A stretch of 64,000 nucleotides of DNA from Bin87 sp965208015 (GTDB lineage: Bacteria > Chloroflexota > Dehalococcoidia > Lucifugimonadales > UBA3495), in contig OZ242309.1 in the NCBI GenBank assembly GCA_965208015.1, forward strand, positions 558,001 to 622,000, written 5' to 3'. The translations under genes and the position numbers were made by a program. Positions 42,043 to 50,017 of the stretch are shown here, in pieces; the stretch's first letter is position 1, and each line of letters begins with the position of its first letter. The notes under the pieces were generated by a model. The model ran no database searches. It was given only the letters and a program-made list of their open reading frames with translations, and was not told where the DNA came from.

Positions 42043-43254
42043 TCAGCCTTCGAAGTAACCCTCCTCCTGGAAGAGTTCGGCCAAGCGCCCCACTCCCTCG
42101 CGAATCTCTTCTGGCGAGTTGTGGCTGTAGGTGAGGCGCAGATGGTTGTTGCGTCCACGATCCGACCGAAACATTCCACCCGGATTGTACTTGACGTCGC
42201 GGGCGGTGGCCTTGGACAAGGTGGACCACGTGTCGGCGGTTTCGGGCAGCTTCACGAACATCATCATGCCGCCATGGGGATGGGTCCACTCGCAGAAGGA
42301 CGGGAAGTTGCTCTCCAATGCGCCGATCATGGCATCGCGCCTCGCCTGGAGAGCCTGCCGCACGGCTTCAATATGGTCGGCCTCGTGAGCCCGCATGTAC
42401 TCGTAGACCATGGTGGTGGCGAGATGGCTGACGCTGCGTCGGGGCAAATTCTCGGCGTTGACCCGCGGCAGGGCGTCCTGCACCCCTGGTGGCAGCACGC
42501 CGAAACCTACGCGCAGACCGCACCCCAATAGCTTGGTGAACGACGAAACGTAGAACACGTCGCCCTGGTCGCTGATGCCCGACATCGCCTGCGGCAATGG
42601 GTCGCCGTCAATGCGGAAATCGGCGTAGGATTCATTCTCCATGACCGGCACGCCGTACTTTTGGGCAACTTCCAGGATCGCCCGCCGTCGTCCCTCGGAC
42701 ACAGTAAAACCCAGGGGATTCTGGTACACCGGGATGGTCCACACGAACTTCGCCCGGCGTCCCGCGCCGTCCAGCGATGCGAGCGCGTCTTCCAGAGCGT
42801 CCGGCAACATGCCGTCCTCATCGCAAGGGACGTGGATCGGTTCCGCGCCGCGCTCCATCATCATGCGGAGGCTGCCCATGTAAGTGAATTCCTCCACCAG
42901 GACGGCGTCACCCGGATTGATGAAGGACTCCAGGACGATGGATATGGCCCCGCCGGCCCCGTCGGAAATGAAGACATCGTTCGGGGAAACTTCATAGCCG
43001 CGGTTGGCCGCCAGGCGCTCGGCGATCATTTCCCTGAGTCCCACGTGACCGCCCGGTGGCGGATAGCCCGCCAGCGACGCGCCACCGTTGGTTTCCAGCC
43101 CGGTCCGGATGGCGGCCAGGTATTCGTCGGCGTCCACGACCTCCGGGACAGCGTTGGTGATCGAAAAAATATACTTGACGGAGTCACCCGCCCCGGGCGG
43201 CGATGCTACGGACCTCGGCAAGTTGCTGGAGAAAAGGGATGCGTAATCGACCAT
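42043..43254 (-). CDS. PLP-dependent aminotransferase (class I/II, 2-aminoadipate-type)
   Basis: From ATG 43254 (GGAGG 6 nt upstream) the 403-residue protein shows fold-type I features: GGHVGLREMIAERL, DGAGGAISIVLESFINPGD, TIPVYQNPLGFTVSEGRR, and the lysine in FYVSSFTKLLGCGLRVGFG. It resembles 2-aminoadipate or MocR-type aminotransferases without a DNA-binding part. The substrate is unknown. Between it and the formate-dehydrogenase gene is a 66-bp gap on the same strand. Confidence 0.88.
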   Translation of the reverse strand: MVDYASLFSSNLPRSVASPPGAGDSVKYIFSITNAVPEVVDADEYLAAIRTGLETNGGASLAGYPPPGGHVGLREMIAERLAANRGYEVSPNDVFISDGAGGAISIVLESFINPGDAVLVEEFTYMGSLRMMMERGAEPIHVPCDEDGMLPDALEDALASLDGAGRRAKFVWTIPVYQNPLGFTVSEGRRRAILEVAQKYGVPVMENESYADFRIDGDPLPQAMSGISDQGDVFYVSSFTKLLGCGLRVGFGVLPPGVQDALPRVNAENLPRRSVSHLATTMVYEYMRAHEADHIEAVRQALQARRDAMIGALESNFPSFCEWTHPHGGMMMFVKLPETADTWSTLSKATARDVKYNPGGMFRSDRGRNNHLRLTYSHNSPEEIREGVGRLAELFQEEGYFEG

Positions 43255-43348
43255 ATGTGGCCTCCCCATGCGGCGGTAGCGCGTATGGTATCAGATACGC
43301 GCCATCATACAGCCCGATTTCGGAGCTCCGTACTGGGCAAACGTGGCC

Positions 43349-44557
43349 TCACACGGCAGCTTTGCGGCGCCGGGCGACTCCTTCCCTCACCAGGGGGATC
43401 AGCTCCCTTCCGTAATCGGCGGCGTCCACCAGCGGGTCGAACCCGCGAATGATAAACGCGCTGCATCCCAGGTCGTAATACGCCAGCAATGCGTCCGCCA
43501 CCTGCTCCGGTGTGCCCACCAAGCACGTGGTGCTGCCCGAGGCTCCGCTGGCCGCCGCTATGGGCATCCAAAGCCGTTCGTCATGCAGGTTCCCCTCGGC
43601 CGCGAAACGCAGCAGCCGCCAGGCGCCCTCGGATTGCGGCCGGGTGGGGACGCCGGGCGTGATGCGTCCGGCTGTGGCCTGTTGGACCCGAGCGAGGATC
43701 TCCTCTGCTCTTTGCCACGCCTTTTCCTCGGTGTCGGCGAGGATGGGCCGCGCCGACAGGCTGAACCGCATGTCCGCTGGATTTCGGCCGGCTGCGCTTA
43801 CCCGCTGGCGCACGTCGGCGATCCGTTCGGCGATGGACGCCCGGGGCTCGCCCCACAGCGCGAAAAGGTCGGCACGGCGGCTGGCGGTGTCCAGCGCGGC
43901 CTCCGAGGCGCCGCCGAAGAACAGCGGCACATGGGGGTATTGTCGGCAGCGTGCCTGACTGTACGCGGCCTGCAGGTGATAGAACTCGCCATCGTGATCA
44001 AAGGGCTCAGTCTCGTTCCAGATGCGACGCATTACTTCCAGGTATTCGTCCGTGCGTCGATACCGTGCGTCGTGGTCCAGCCAGTCGCCATCCTGACGCT
44101 GCTCGATGTCGTTGCCCCCGGTGATGATATGCAGGGCGATGCGTCCGTTGGTCAGCTGGTCCAGGGTGGCCGCTTTCCTTGCTGCCAGCGTGGGGGCGAC
44201 GAAGCCGGGACGGTGGGCGATCAGGTACCCCAGGCGCTCGGTGTGCGCTGCAGCGTAACCCGCCACTTCGAATCCGTCCGGGGTTGACGAGGAATAGCCG
44301 GTCAGCACCATGTCGAAACCGGCCTCCTCGTGGGTGCGGGCAAAGTCCAGGATGTAATCGGGGTCCACTCCGGAGGGGACCTCCGCGCCGGGATTGATCC
44401 CGCCGCCGAAGAGGCTCAGCGTGGCTCCCCGGTTGGCCTGCGATTCGCGAACCACGCCGATCATCCCGACGATGGTTACCCCGTCCTCTCCGTAAACGGT
44501 TGGAACGGGTGGTTGCGGTTGGTTTCCGTTGCCGAGGACTGCGCTCATGCCTGCCAT
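43349..44557 (-). CDS. LLM-class flavin monooxygenase, SsuD-like
   Basis: The 402-residue protein matches the alkanesulfonate-monooxygenase-type group: FARTHEEAGFDMVLTGYSSSTPDG, AHRPGFVAPTLAARKAATLDQLTNGRIALHIITGG and WLDHDARYRRTDEYLEVM. These enzymes use FMNH2 supplied by a partner reductase to open C-S bonds or oxidise organics. No reductase gene is adjacent. A more distant start at ATG 44548 is possible. The gap 44558-44653 upstream holds its presumed promoter. Confidence 0.88.
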   Translation of the reverse strand: MAGMSAVLGNGNQPQPPVPTVYGEDGVTIVGMIGVVRESQANRGATLSLFGGGINPGAEVPSGVDPDYILDFARTHEEAGFDMVLTGYSSSTPDGFEVAGYAAAHTERLGYLIAHRPGFVAPTLAARKAATLDQLTNGRIALHIITGGNDIEQRQDGDWLDHDARYRRTDEYLEVMRRIWNETEPFDHDGEFYHLQAAYSQARCRQYPHVPLFFGGASEAALDTASRRADLFALWGEPRASIAERIADVRQRVSAAGRNPADMRFSLSARPILADTEEKAWQRAEEILARVQQATAGRITPGVPTRPQSEGAWRLLRFAAEGNLHDERLWMPIAAASGASGSTTCLVGTPEQVADALLAYYDLGCSAFIIRGFDPLVDAADYGRELIPLVREGVARRRKAAV

Positions 44558-44653
44558 TTCTCCGATAACACGACCATGTCAGCGTAGTTTAGACCATTTA
44601 CCTTCGGTTGCGTTCATGGCAGGAAAATCGGATATCAAATATTGCGTTTGGGG

Positions 44654-44682
44654 TTGACAAGCATCTTCTGGCGATATAGTAT
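44654..44682 (+). promoter_or_regulatory. Strong sigma-70-type promoter of an orphan transcript
   Basis: TTGACA (44654-44659), 17-nt spacer, TAGTAT (44677-44682), pointing away from the minus-strand monooxygenase gene into a region without a long frame. Confidence 0.8.
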
Positions 44683-44765
44683 GTATTCAAGGTGCTGGGG
44701 GTACAGGGAACTCCCGCCCACCGAAAACCCGATGGCCGGACCATCGTCAGCGCAGGAGGTTAGAA

Positions 44766-44843
44766 GTGGTTACGCTGATTGAGCTGAACCATAGCTGGCA
44801 TTTCCCCTGTAAACGCCCTGTCGGCGGTACCGCGGTGGCATGA
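44766..44843 (+). CDS. Candidate small ORF (25 codons) inside the orphan transcript
   Basis: GTG at 44766 follows AGGAGG (44754-44759) with a 6-nt spacing, ideal for translation. The peptide begins VVTLIELNHSWHFPCKRPV and stops at TGA 44841. The ribosome site lies inside a small hairpin (TCAGCG/CGCTGA), as in translation-regulated leaders. No gene follows on this strand, so it is not an ordinary leader peptide. It could be a chance match. Confidence 0.35.
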   Translation: MVTLIELNHSWHFPCKRPVGGTAVA

Positions 44844-44921
44844 CGATGCTGGGTGGCCGCTGACAGGGTCAAAACCCGTCAGCCTGTCGCATCCTTGGCG
44901 GCGGACGAAGGGAAAACCAGC

Positions 44922-44957
44922 AACCGGGGCCTCGACTGTTTATCGGGCCCCGGTTTC
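44922..44957 (+). terminator. Terminator of the orphan transcript
   Basis: AACCGGGGCC (44922-44931) pairs perfectly with GGCCCCGGTT (44946-44955), followed by TT and C-rich sequence. The stem is very stable, but the T-run is short, so termination efficiency is uncertain. Confidence 0.6.
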
Positions 44958-44990
44958 AGTCTGCGCCGACTAAGCAAGTGATAGTCGTCG

Positions 44991-45644
44991 TCAGGTTACT
45001 GACCCGGCTTCCAACTCTCTCACCGCGGCCTGGTACTGTTCAGGCGTATTGACGTCCCAGAGCAACTCGGCGGCGCCTAGCTCCACTCGCTGCGTGGCGT
45101 CGCGATGACGTTCCGTGACCGCTCGCATACCCTGGGTTTTCTCGTCGATGGCGATGAGTTCGCTGTACAGGCTCCGGCTGACGACGATGGGATGGCCGCC
45201 TTTTCCACGGCAGGTAGGGATGGTGATGAGATTTGCGTCTCCGTCGAGATGGGCGTGTAACGTTCTCTTGATGATCCTAGCTGAACGCGGCTGGTCCACG
45301 TTCAGCATCAAGATCGCCGCGTCGGGATTGGCGGAGGGTCCAAGCGCCCAGAGGCCCGTCTTGATTGAGGTAGTTTTCCCCTGAGCGTAGTCCTCGTTGA
45401 CTACGCACCGCACTTTGCCAAGGTTGTACACGTCCCGGTTGGCGCCGACCCGCGCCTGCAACTCGTCGGCCCGGTGGCCCAGCACTACGACAACCTCGTC
45501 CGCCCCGGCCTCCCGCAGCGCGACTATCTGGTGGATGATCAATGGCCGGCCCTGCCAGTCCAGCAGTGCTTTCAACTGGCCCATTCGCCTTGAAACCCCG
45601 GCGGCGAGAAGTATCGCGGACGTGGAGAGCGCCGTGTCAGCCAT
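44991..45644 (-). CDS. mocA: Molybdenum cofactor cytidylyltransferase-type NTP transferase (MocA-like)
   Basis: The 217-residue protein has the nucleotidyltransferase start ILLAAGVSRRMGQLKALLDWQGRPL, the conserved ILMLNVDQPR near residue 110 and CRGKGGHPIVV. MocA attaches CMP to molybdopterin for the xanthine-dehydrogenase family, so it likely serves the Cox/Xdh-type enzyme at 18.7-22.5 kb. It is followed upstream on the same strand by xdhC with a 44-nt gap. Confidence 0.88.
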   Translation of the reverse strand: MADTALSTSAILLAAGVSRRMGQLKALLDWQGRPLIIHQIVALREAGADEVVVVLGHRADELQARVGANRDVYNLGKVRCVVNEDYAQGKTTSIKTGLWALGPSANPDAAILMLNVDQPRSARIIKRTLHAHLDGDANLITIPTCRGKGGHPIVVSRSLYSELIAIDEKTQGMRAVTERHRDATQRVELGAAELLWDVNTPEQYQAAVRELEAGSVT

Positions 45645-45688
45645 GTCGGACCATCACCGGCCTACGAGACAACTGGATGGTTCGATGG

Positions 45689-46825
45689 TCAGTCCGCGGT
45701 GGCTCCCATGGCGCGGTTGGCACGCCGCTCGGCACGTTCCAGGTACCAGTCGTCCATGGTCATCGGGCTGCCCTTGCCGCCGCGGCGTGCCATGATGATC
45801 TCGGACATGATGCTCACGGCCAGCTCTTCAGGCTCCAGGGCGCCGATGTCCAGGCCGATGGGCGCGCGGACCTCGGCCAGACGCTCGCGCGGCACCCCTT
45901 CCTGCAACAGCCGCTGGTAGATCATCAGCGTCTTGCGCCGGCTGCCCAGCAAACCGATGTACCGCGCCTTGGTGGTCAACGCCGACTCCAGCGCCACGTC
46001 GTCGAACCAGTGCCCCCGGGACGCCACCACGATGAAGCTGTTGACGTTGATGTCCAGGTGGTCGGCCCAGTTGGTGTAGGGCGTGACGATGGTCTCTTCA
46101 GCGTAGGGGAAACGCTCGGGGTTCGAGAAATCCTCGCGGTCGTCGATGATGTACACCCGGTACCCCAGTTGGTGGGCCAAGTCCGCGGTGGCCTTGCCAA
46201 CGTGTCCGCCACCCACCATGACCAGCGTTGGCGGTGTGGTGAACCCTTCCACGAACAGTTCTGTCTTGTCGTCGATGTCCACCGACTCGTTGGCGCCCAC
46301 AGCCGCAACGCGGCCCGCCGATTCCAGCGCGATTTCATCCAGCTCGGCGGTTCCGATACCACCGGCGATTGAACCGTCGGACCGGAGCAGCAGCTTGGCC
46401 CCAAGCGGAGCGGTGTTCCCTTCCGACCTTACAACCGTAGCCAGCGCAGCCGGCTCCGCGCCGTCGTATGCTCCAAGCAGCTCGGAACCAATGTCGGAAA
46501 AATCGTCGGTATCCCAGAAGGGCTCCAGGTAGAAGTACATCGTGCCGCCGCAGACCAAGCCGTCACGGGCCGCGATGTCTTCGTTCAGGTAATAGTCCTT
46601 GAACTCCGCGCCGCCCTGGTTGCGCAGGATCTCCCGTGCCGCGAACCAGATGTCTCCTTCCACGCAGCCACCGCCGAGGGTGCCTACGGCGCTGCCGTCT
46701 TCGCGCACCAGCAGCATCGCGCCGGCCTTTTGCGGCGTGGAGCCCTTGGTGCGCACTACCGTGGCCAGCACGCAGGGATTGCCCGATTCCAACTGGTTTA
46801 CCGCTTCCTGAATGACGTCGCGCAC
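45689..46825 (-). CDS. xdhC: XdhC/CoxI family molybdoenzyme maturation protein
   Basis: The 378-residue protein has an N-terminal XdhC domain (CVLATVVRTKGSTPQKAGAMLLVREDGSAVGTLGGGCVEG) and a C-terminal Rossmann domain (VMVGGGHVGKATADLAHQLGYRVYIIDDR). Such proteins bind the cofactor and insert it with a sulfido ligand into xanthine-dehydrogenase-family enzymes. It is in a minus-strand pair with MocA. Confidence 0.9.
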   Translation of the reverse strand: MRDVIQEAVNQLESGNPCVLATVVRTKGSTPQKAGAMLLVREDGSAVGTLGGGCVEGDIWFAAREILRNQGGAEFKDYYLNEDIAARDGLVCGGTMYFYLEPFWDTDDFSDIGSELLGAYDGAEPAALATVVRSEGNTAPLGAKLLLRSDGSIAGGIGTAELDEIALESAGRVAAVGANESVDIDDKTELFVEGFTTPPTLVMVGGGHVGKATADLAHQLGYRVYIIDDREDFSNPERFPYAEETIVTPYTNWADHLDINVNSFIVVASRGHWFDDVALESALTTKARYIGLLGSRRKTLMIYQRLLQEGVPRERLAEVRAPIGLDIGALEPEELAVSIMSEIIMARRGGKGSPMTMDDWYLERAERRANRAMGATAD

Positions 46826-47103
46826 GCTTTCACCTGCCTGATGCCCGAATCTGTCGAGCTAGTACGCCGATTCACGCCGGAACCCACCGTTGCGCCGGCA
46901 TCGACATGATATCAGCATTATACATCAACCTCGTTTCCCGTTCGCGTTCCCGCGTCCGGGAAAGACCCCGGAAACGGTTGCATCGTGCCACCGCGCGGCC
47001 GCCGCCCGGTGGCATCTGCGTCGGGCCATCGTGTATGATTGTCAGCCACAAGTTGGGGTTTTTGAGTTCGCCACACCTCTTTTGTCGAACGGCGGTGACG
47101 AAG

Positions 47104-48243
47104 ATGACTGTGAACCAGCGAAGGGTTACCAAACCGGTATACGTCGGCGGCGTGAAGGTTGGCGGAGACGCCGACATCACCGTGCAGTCGATGACCAAGA
47201 CTGACACCCGTGACGTCAAAGCCACTGTCCGGCAGATCCATGAACTTGAAGAGGCCGGCTGCGAGATCATCCGCTCCGCTGTGCCCGACATGGAAGCCGC
47301 GAAGGCTATGGCGGAGATCAAGAAGCAGATCCGCATACCCCTAATCGCCGACATCCATTTTCACTATCAACTGGCGCTGGAATGCGCCGCCGGCGGCATC
47401 GACTGCCTGCGTCTCAATCCCGGCAACCTGCGCAACGAGGACCAGGTGAGACAGGTGGTCGTCGCGGCCAAAGAGCGCGACATTCCCATTCGCATCGGTG
47501 TCAACTTCGGCAGCCTGCCACCCGTGGGCGGCATCGGCCGGACCCGCGGGTTCTCCCGCCACATGGACCTGGTCAATCGGCTGCCCAAGGCCGGCGAAGC
47601 CCAAGCCGGTGACTACAGCATTGTCGACCACATGGTCGCCACTGCCCTGTGGGAAGTAAGCCTTCTGGAAGAGCAGGATTTCGACCAGATCAAGATTTCC
47701 ATGAAAGCGTTCGATGTTCCCACCACCGTCGAGGCCTACCGTCGTCTGGGAGAAATGGTGCCCTACCCGTTGCACTTGGGAATCACGGAGGCCGGAACTG
47801 CCAAGTCGGGTTCCATCCGCACCGCGGTGGGGTTGGGCGTGCTGCTGTACGAAGGCATCGGAGACACGATCCGCGTGTCGTTGAGCGATGACAGCGTGGA
47901 GGAGGTGATTGCGGGGTACGAAATCCTGAAATCGCTGAACCTGCGGGACAAGGGGACGACCATGGTCGCCTGCCCCAGCTGCGGCCGGGCCGACGTGGAC
48001 ATACGCAAGCTGGCCAACGACGTAGACGACCTGCTCAAGAAGACCGACAAGAACATCAAGGTCGCGGTCATGGGCTGCGAGGTCAACGGTCCCGGCGAAG
48101 CCAAGGACGCCGACGTGGGCATTGCTGCCGGCGCCGGCCGTGCCATTATTTTCCGAAAGGGCGAAAAAATCCGCGTCGTTCCCGAAGCGGAGATGCTCAC
48201 CGCCCTGATGGAGGAGATCGAAAAGACGCCGGTCAAAGTCTGA
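47104..48243 (+). CDS. ispG: (E)-4-hydroxy-3-methylbut-2-enyl-diphosphate synthase
   Basis: The 379-residue protein is IspG of the MEP isoprenoid pathway: PVYVGGVKVGGDADITVQSMTKTDT at the start, CLRLNPGNLRNEDQVRQVV, and cluster cysteines in CPSCGRADVD and AVMGCEVNGPGEAKDADVG. The start is fixed at ATG 47104 by alignment to family N-termini; a frame from 46906 has 66 extra unlike residues. The upstream 278-bp gap (46826-47103) is divergent from xdhC and holds a weak -10 TATGAT at 47034. Confidence 0.94.
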   Translation: MTVNQRRVTKPVYVGGVKVGGDADITVQSMTKTDTRDVKATVRQIHELEEAGCEIIRSAVPDMEAAKAMAEIKKQIRIPLIADIHFHYQLALECAAGGIDCLRLNPGNLRNEDQVRQVVVAAKERDIPIRIGVNFGSLPPVGGIGRTRGFSRHMDLVNRLPKAGEAQAGDYSIVDHMVATALWEVSLLEEQDFDQIKISMKAFDVPTTVEAYRRLGEMVPYPLHLGITEAGTAKSGSIRTAVGLGVLLYEGIGDTIRVSLSDDSVEEVIAGYEILKSLNLRDKGTTMVACPSCGRADVDIRKLANDVDDLLKKTDKNIKVAVMGCEVNGPGEAKDADVGIAAGAGRAIIFRKGEKIRVVPEAEMLTALMEEIEKTPVKV

Positions 48244-48249
48244 CCGCCG

Positions 48250-48552
48250 ATGTACGAGATCCTGCAAACTCCAGAATTCAGTGAGTGGCTGGACGGGCTG
48301 GATCCTACGGCCACAAACCTTATTCTCGGAGTGCTTGACCGTATGGCGCAAGGTAATTGGGGAGACTACAAGCCCGTCGCCGGAATAACAGGGGTATTCG
48401 AACGTCGCCTAATGGGTAGGGGTCCGGGCATCAGGCTGTATTTTTGCCGGCAAGGTGCCTCCGTCGTATTGTTCTTGACGGGTGGAGACAAGGCTTCGCA
48501 GCAGCGCTCGGATATTGCACGTGCCCGTCGTCTCCGTGAGCGCTACACATAA
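48250..48552 (+). CDS. RelE/HigB-like toxin (Gp49-type)
   Basis: The 100-residue protein fits the Gp49/HigB group: FSEWLDGLDPTATNLILGVLDRMAQGNWGDYKPVAGITGVFERRL, GPGIRLYF, VVLFLTGGDKASQQRSDI. Such toxins are ribosome-dependent mRNA endonucleases. It begins 6 nt after ispG and is followed 13 nt later by a small antitoxin-like gene, in the toxin-first order typical of higBA. Confidence 0.82.
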   Translation: MYEILQTPEFSEWLDGLDPTATNLILGVLDRMAQGNWGDYKPVAGITGVFERRLMGRGPGIRLYFCRQGASVVLFLTGGDKASQQRSDIARARRLRERYT

Positions 48553-48565
48553 AGGAGCGAATACA

Positions 48566-48769
48566 ATGGCTCTCATCAGGCATGATGATTATGCTAGAGA
48601 TCGGGCAAACCGTGATCCTGAATTTGCCCGCCTGAGGCTTGAAACCGCGATTGAACTCCTGGACGGCGGTGATGAAGACCGCCGCATCGCCATGCGGATA
48701 CTGAGGGACCAACTTGGCCTCTCTGAAGACGAAATCCGCGAACTGGAGCACAAAGAGACTGCCGCATGA
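48566..48769 (+). CDS. Putative antitoxin, 67 aa
   Basis: From ATG 48566, with AAAGGAG 6 nt upstream, the product of 67 residues (HDDYARDRANRDPEFARLRL, then ILRDQLGLSEDEIRELEHKE) resembles antitoxins partnered with Gp49-type toxins but lacks a full XRE helix-turn-helix. Its stop overlaps the ATG of the acyl-CoA dehydrogenase-like gene (ATGA, 48766-48769), which is unusual for a toxin-antitoxin pair. Confidence 0.6.
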   Translation: MALIRHDDYARDRANRDPEFARLRLETAIELLDGGDEDRRIAMRILRDQLGLSEDEIRELEHKETAA

Positions 48770-50004
48770 TCAACGTTGCCACAGCAGAGGCTATCGCCCC
48801 CTTTGACGTTGCCGCCCTGGAGGACCAAGGCATACCCAAATTGCCCACCGAACGCGAGGTGCTGCGTCGCCACTTGCTTGACACCATCGCGCGGGTACGT
48901 CCCATCCTGGAGGCGGACGCCGAAGACAACGACGCCGGCGAGACGCTTTCATGGCCGTCGGTGGTGGCGCTGTACCGAGAGGGTCTGCTGTCGTTGAAAG
49001 TCCCGCGGGAACTGGGTGGCCCGGACGTGGACCCGCACCTCTACCTCGAGCTGTGCGACGAACTTTCCTACGTTAACCCGTCTGCCGGTTGGTGCGCGTT
49101 CATCAACAGCACCAGCGCCGCGTTCCTGGGAGCTTTCCTTCCCGATGCGGGCGTGGAGCGCGTGTTCGCCGGGCGTGCCATGCCCATCGCTTCCGGCGCA
49201 TTGATCCCGCGCGGGGTCGCCACGCCGGTAGAGGGTGGTTGGCGGGTCAGCGGTCGGTGGCCTTTCGCCAGCGGCTCGGCCCATTCCTCCTGGCTCCTGG
49301 CGGGCTTCCGCATAGTCCGCGATGACAGACCGGGCCCCGAGCACATGGTGATGGCCGCGCCCATCTCTGCGGTGCGTTTTGTGGACAACTGGCAAGTCAT
49401 GGGCCTCAAGGGCACCGGCAGCCGCGACTTCGTACTCGAAGACCATTTCGTGCCTGAAGAATTGGCCTTCGACCTGATCACTACTGACCCGCGCCGGGGC
49501 GGGCCGCAGTTCTGGCTGGGCCGTCCGGGTTTCGTCACGCCCGACCACGCTGCGTTCGCCCTGGGTGTCGCCCGGCGCGCACTGGATGAAATCGCGGCGC
49601 AAGCCGGGTCCTACAGCCGCGGCTACCTCACCTCCACCATCGCCCAGCGCGGCGCTTTGCAGCACGATCTCGGTCGCTGCGACCAGGAGTTACGCGCTGC
49701 CCGCGCCCTGTGCCGGGAGGCCATCGCTGACGCTTGGGAGTTCTGCCTGCGCGGAGAACGGCCGGATCTCGAACGTCAGCTGCGCCTGCGTGGAGCCTGC
49801 GCCTACGCCACCGACGTAGCGTGCCGGGTTGCTACCACAGCCTTCCGCTACGGCGGCGGCAACGCCATCTACAACGACCGCGTCCTGCAACGCTGCATGC
49901 GCGACATCAACGCAGCGGCTCAGCACTTCATGGTCAACACCAGCGCCTACGACAACCTGGGCCAGTTCCGCCTCGGTATGTCCAACGTCAACCCGATGGG
50001 ATGA
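48766..50004 (+). CDS. Acyl-CoA dehydrogenase-fold flavin hydroxylase-like protein
   Basis: The 412-residue protein has the acyl-CoA dehydrogenase fold (PRELGGPDVDPHLYLELCDELSYVNPSAGW, WRVSGRWPFASGSAHSSWLLAGF, VMGLKGTGSRDFVLEDHFVPEEL). The lack of the usual catalytic Glu pattern and closeness to HpaB/hydroxylase-type members suggest a two-component monooxygenase rather than a beta-oxidation enzyme. The ATG is inside the stop of the antitoxin gene. Substrate not known. Confidence 0.82.
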   Translation: MINVATAEAIAPFDVAALEDQGIPKLPTEREVLRRHLLDTIARVRPILEADAEDNDAGETLSWPSVVALYREGLLSLKVPRELGGPDVDPHLYLELCDELSYVNPSAGWCAFINSTSAAFLGAFLPDAGVERVFAGRAMPIASGALIPRGVATPVEGGWRVSGRWPFASGSAHSSWLLAGFRIVRDDRPGPEHMVMAAPISAVRFVDNWQVMGLKGTGSRDFVLEDHFVPEELAFDLITTDPRRGGPQFWLGRPGFVTPDHAAFALGVARRALDEIAAQAGSYSRGYLTSTIAQRGALQHDLGRCDQELRAARALCREAIADAWEFCLRGERPDLERQLRLRGACAYATDVACRVATTAFRYGGGNAIYNDRVLQRCMRDINAAAQHFMVNTSAYDNLGQFRLGMSNVNPMG

Positions 50005-50017
50005 TGGAGTGCGCCAA

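Larger units (their letters stand above)
44689..44957 (+). ncRNA. Orphan structured transcript, about 270 nt
   Basis: A promoter at 44654-44682 and a terminator hairpin at 44922-44955 delimit a transcript lying between two minus-strand genes. Visible pairings are GATGG/CCATC with a 5-nt loop (44731-44745), TCAGCG/CGCTGA (44747-44752 with 44772-44777) which encloses a ribosome-binding site, and a 12-bp stem CCCTGTCGGCGG (44816-44827) with CCGCTGACAGGG (44857-44868). A near-perfect complement of TACAGGG (44702) sits near 44807-44813, allowing a long-range fold. I recognise no known family: no tmRNA tag, no RNase P core, no SRP GGAAG motif. It also encodes a possible 25-codon peptide (next entry), so it may be a small mRNA with a leader. 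Confidence 0.6.

Noticed and set aside
44689..44957. Cobalamin or TPP riboswitch in the orphan transcript
   Set aside because: The conserved cores of these riboswitches are not present, and no gene lies downstream in the right orientation.
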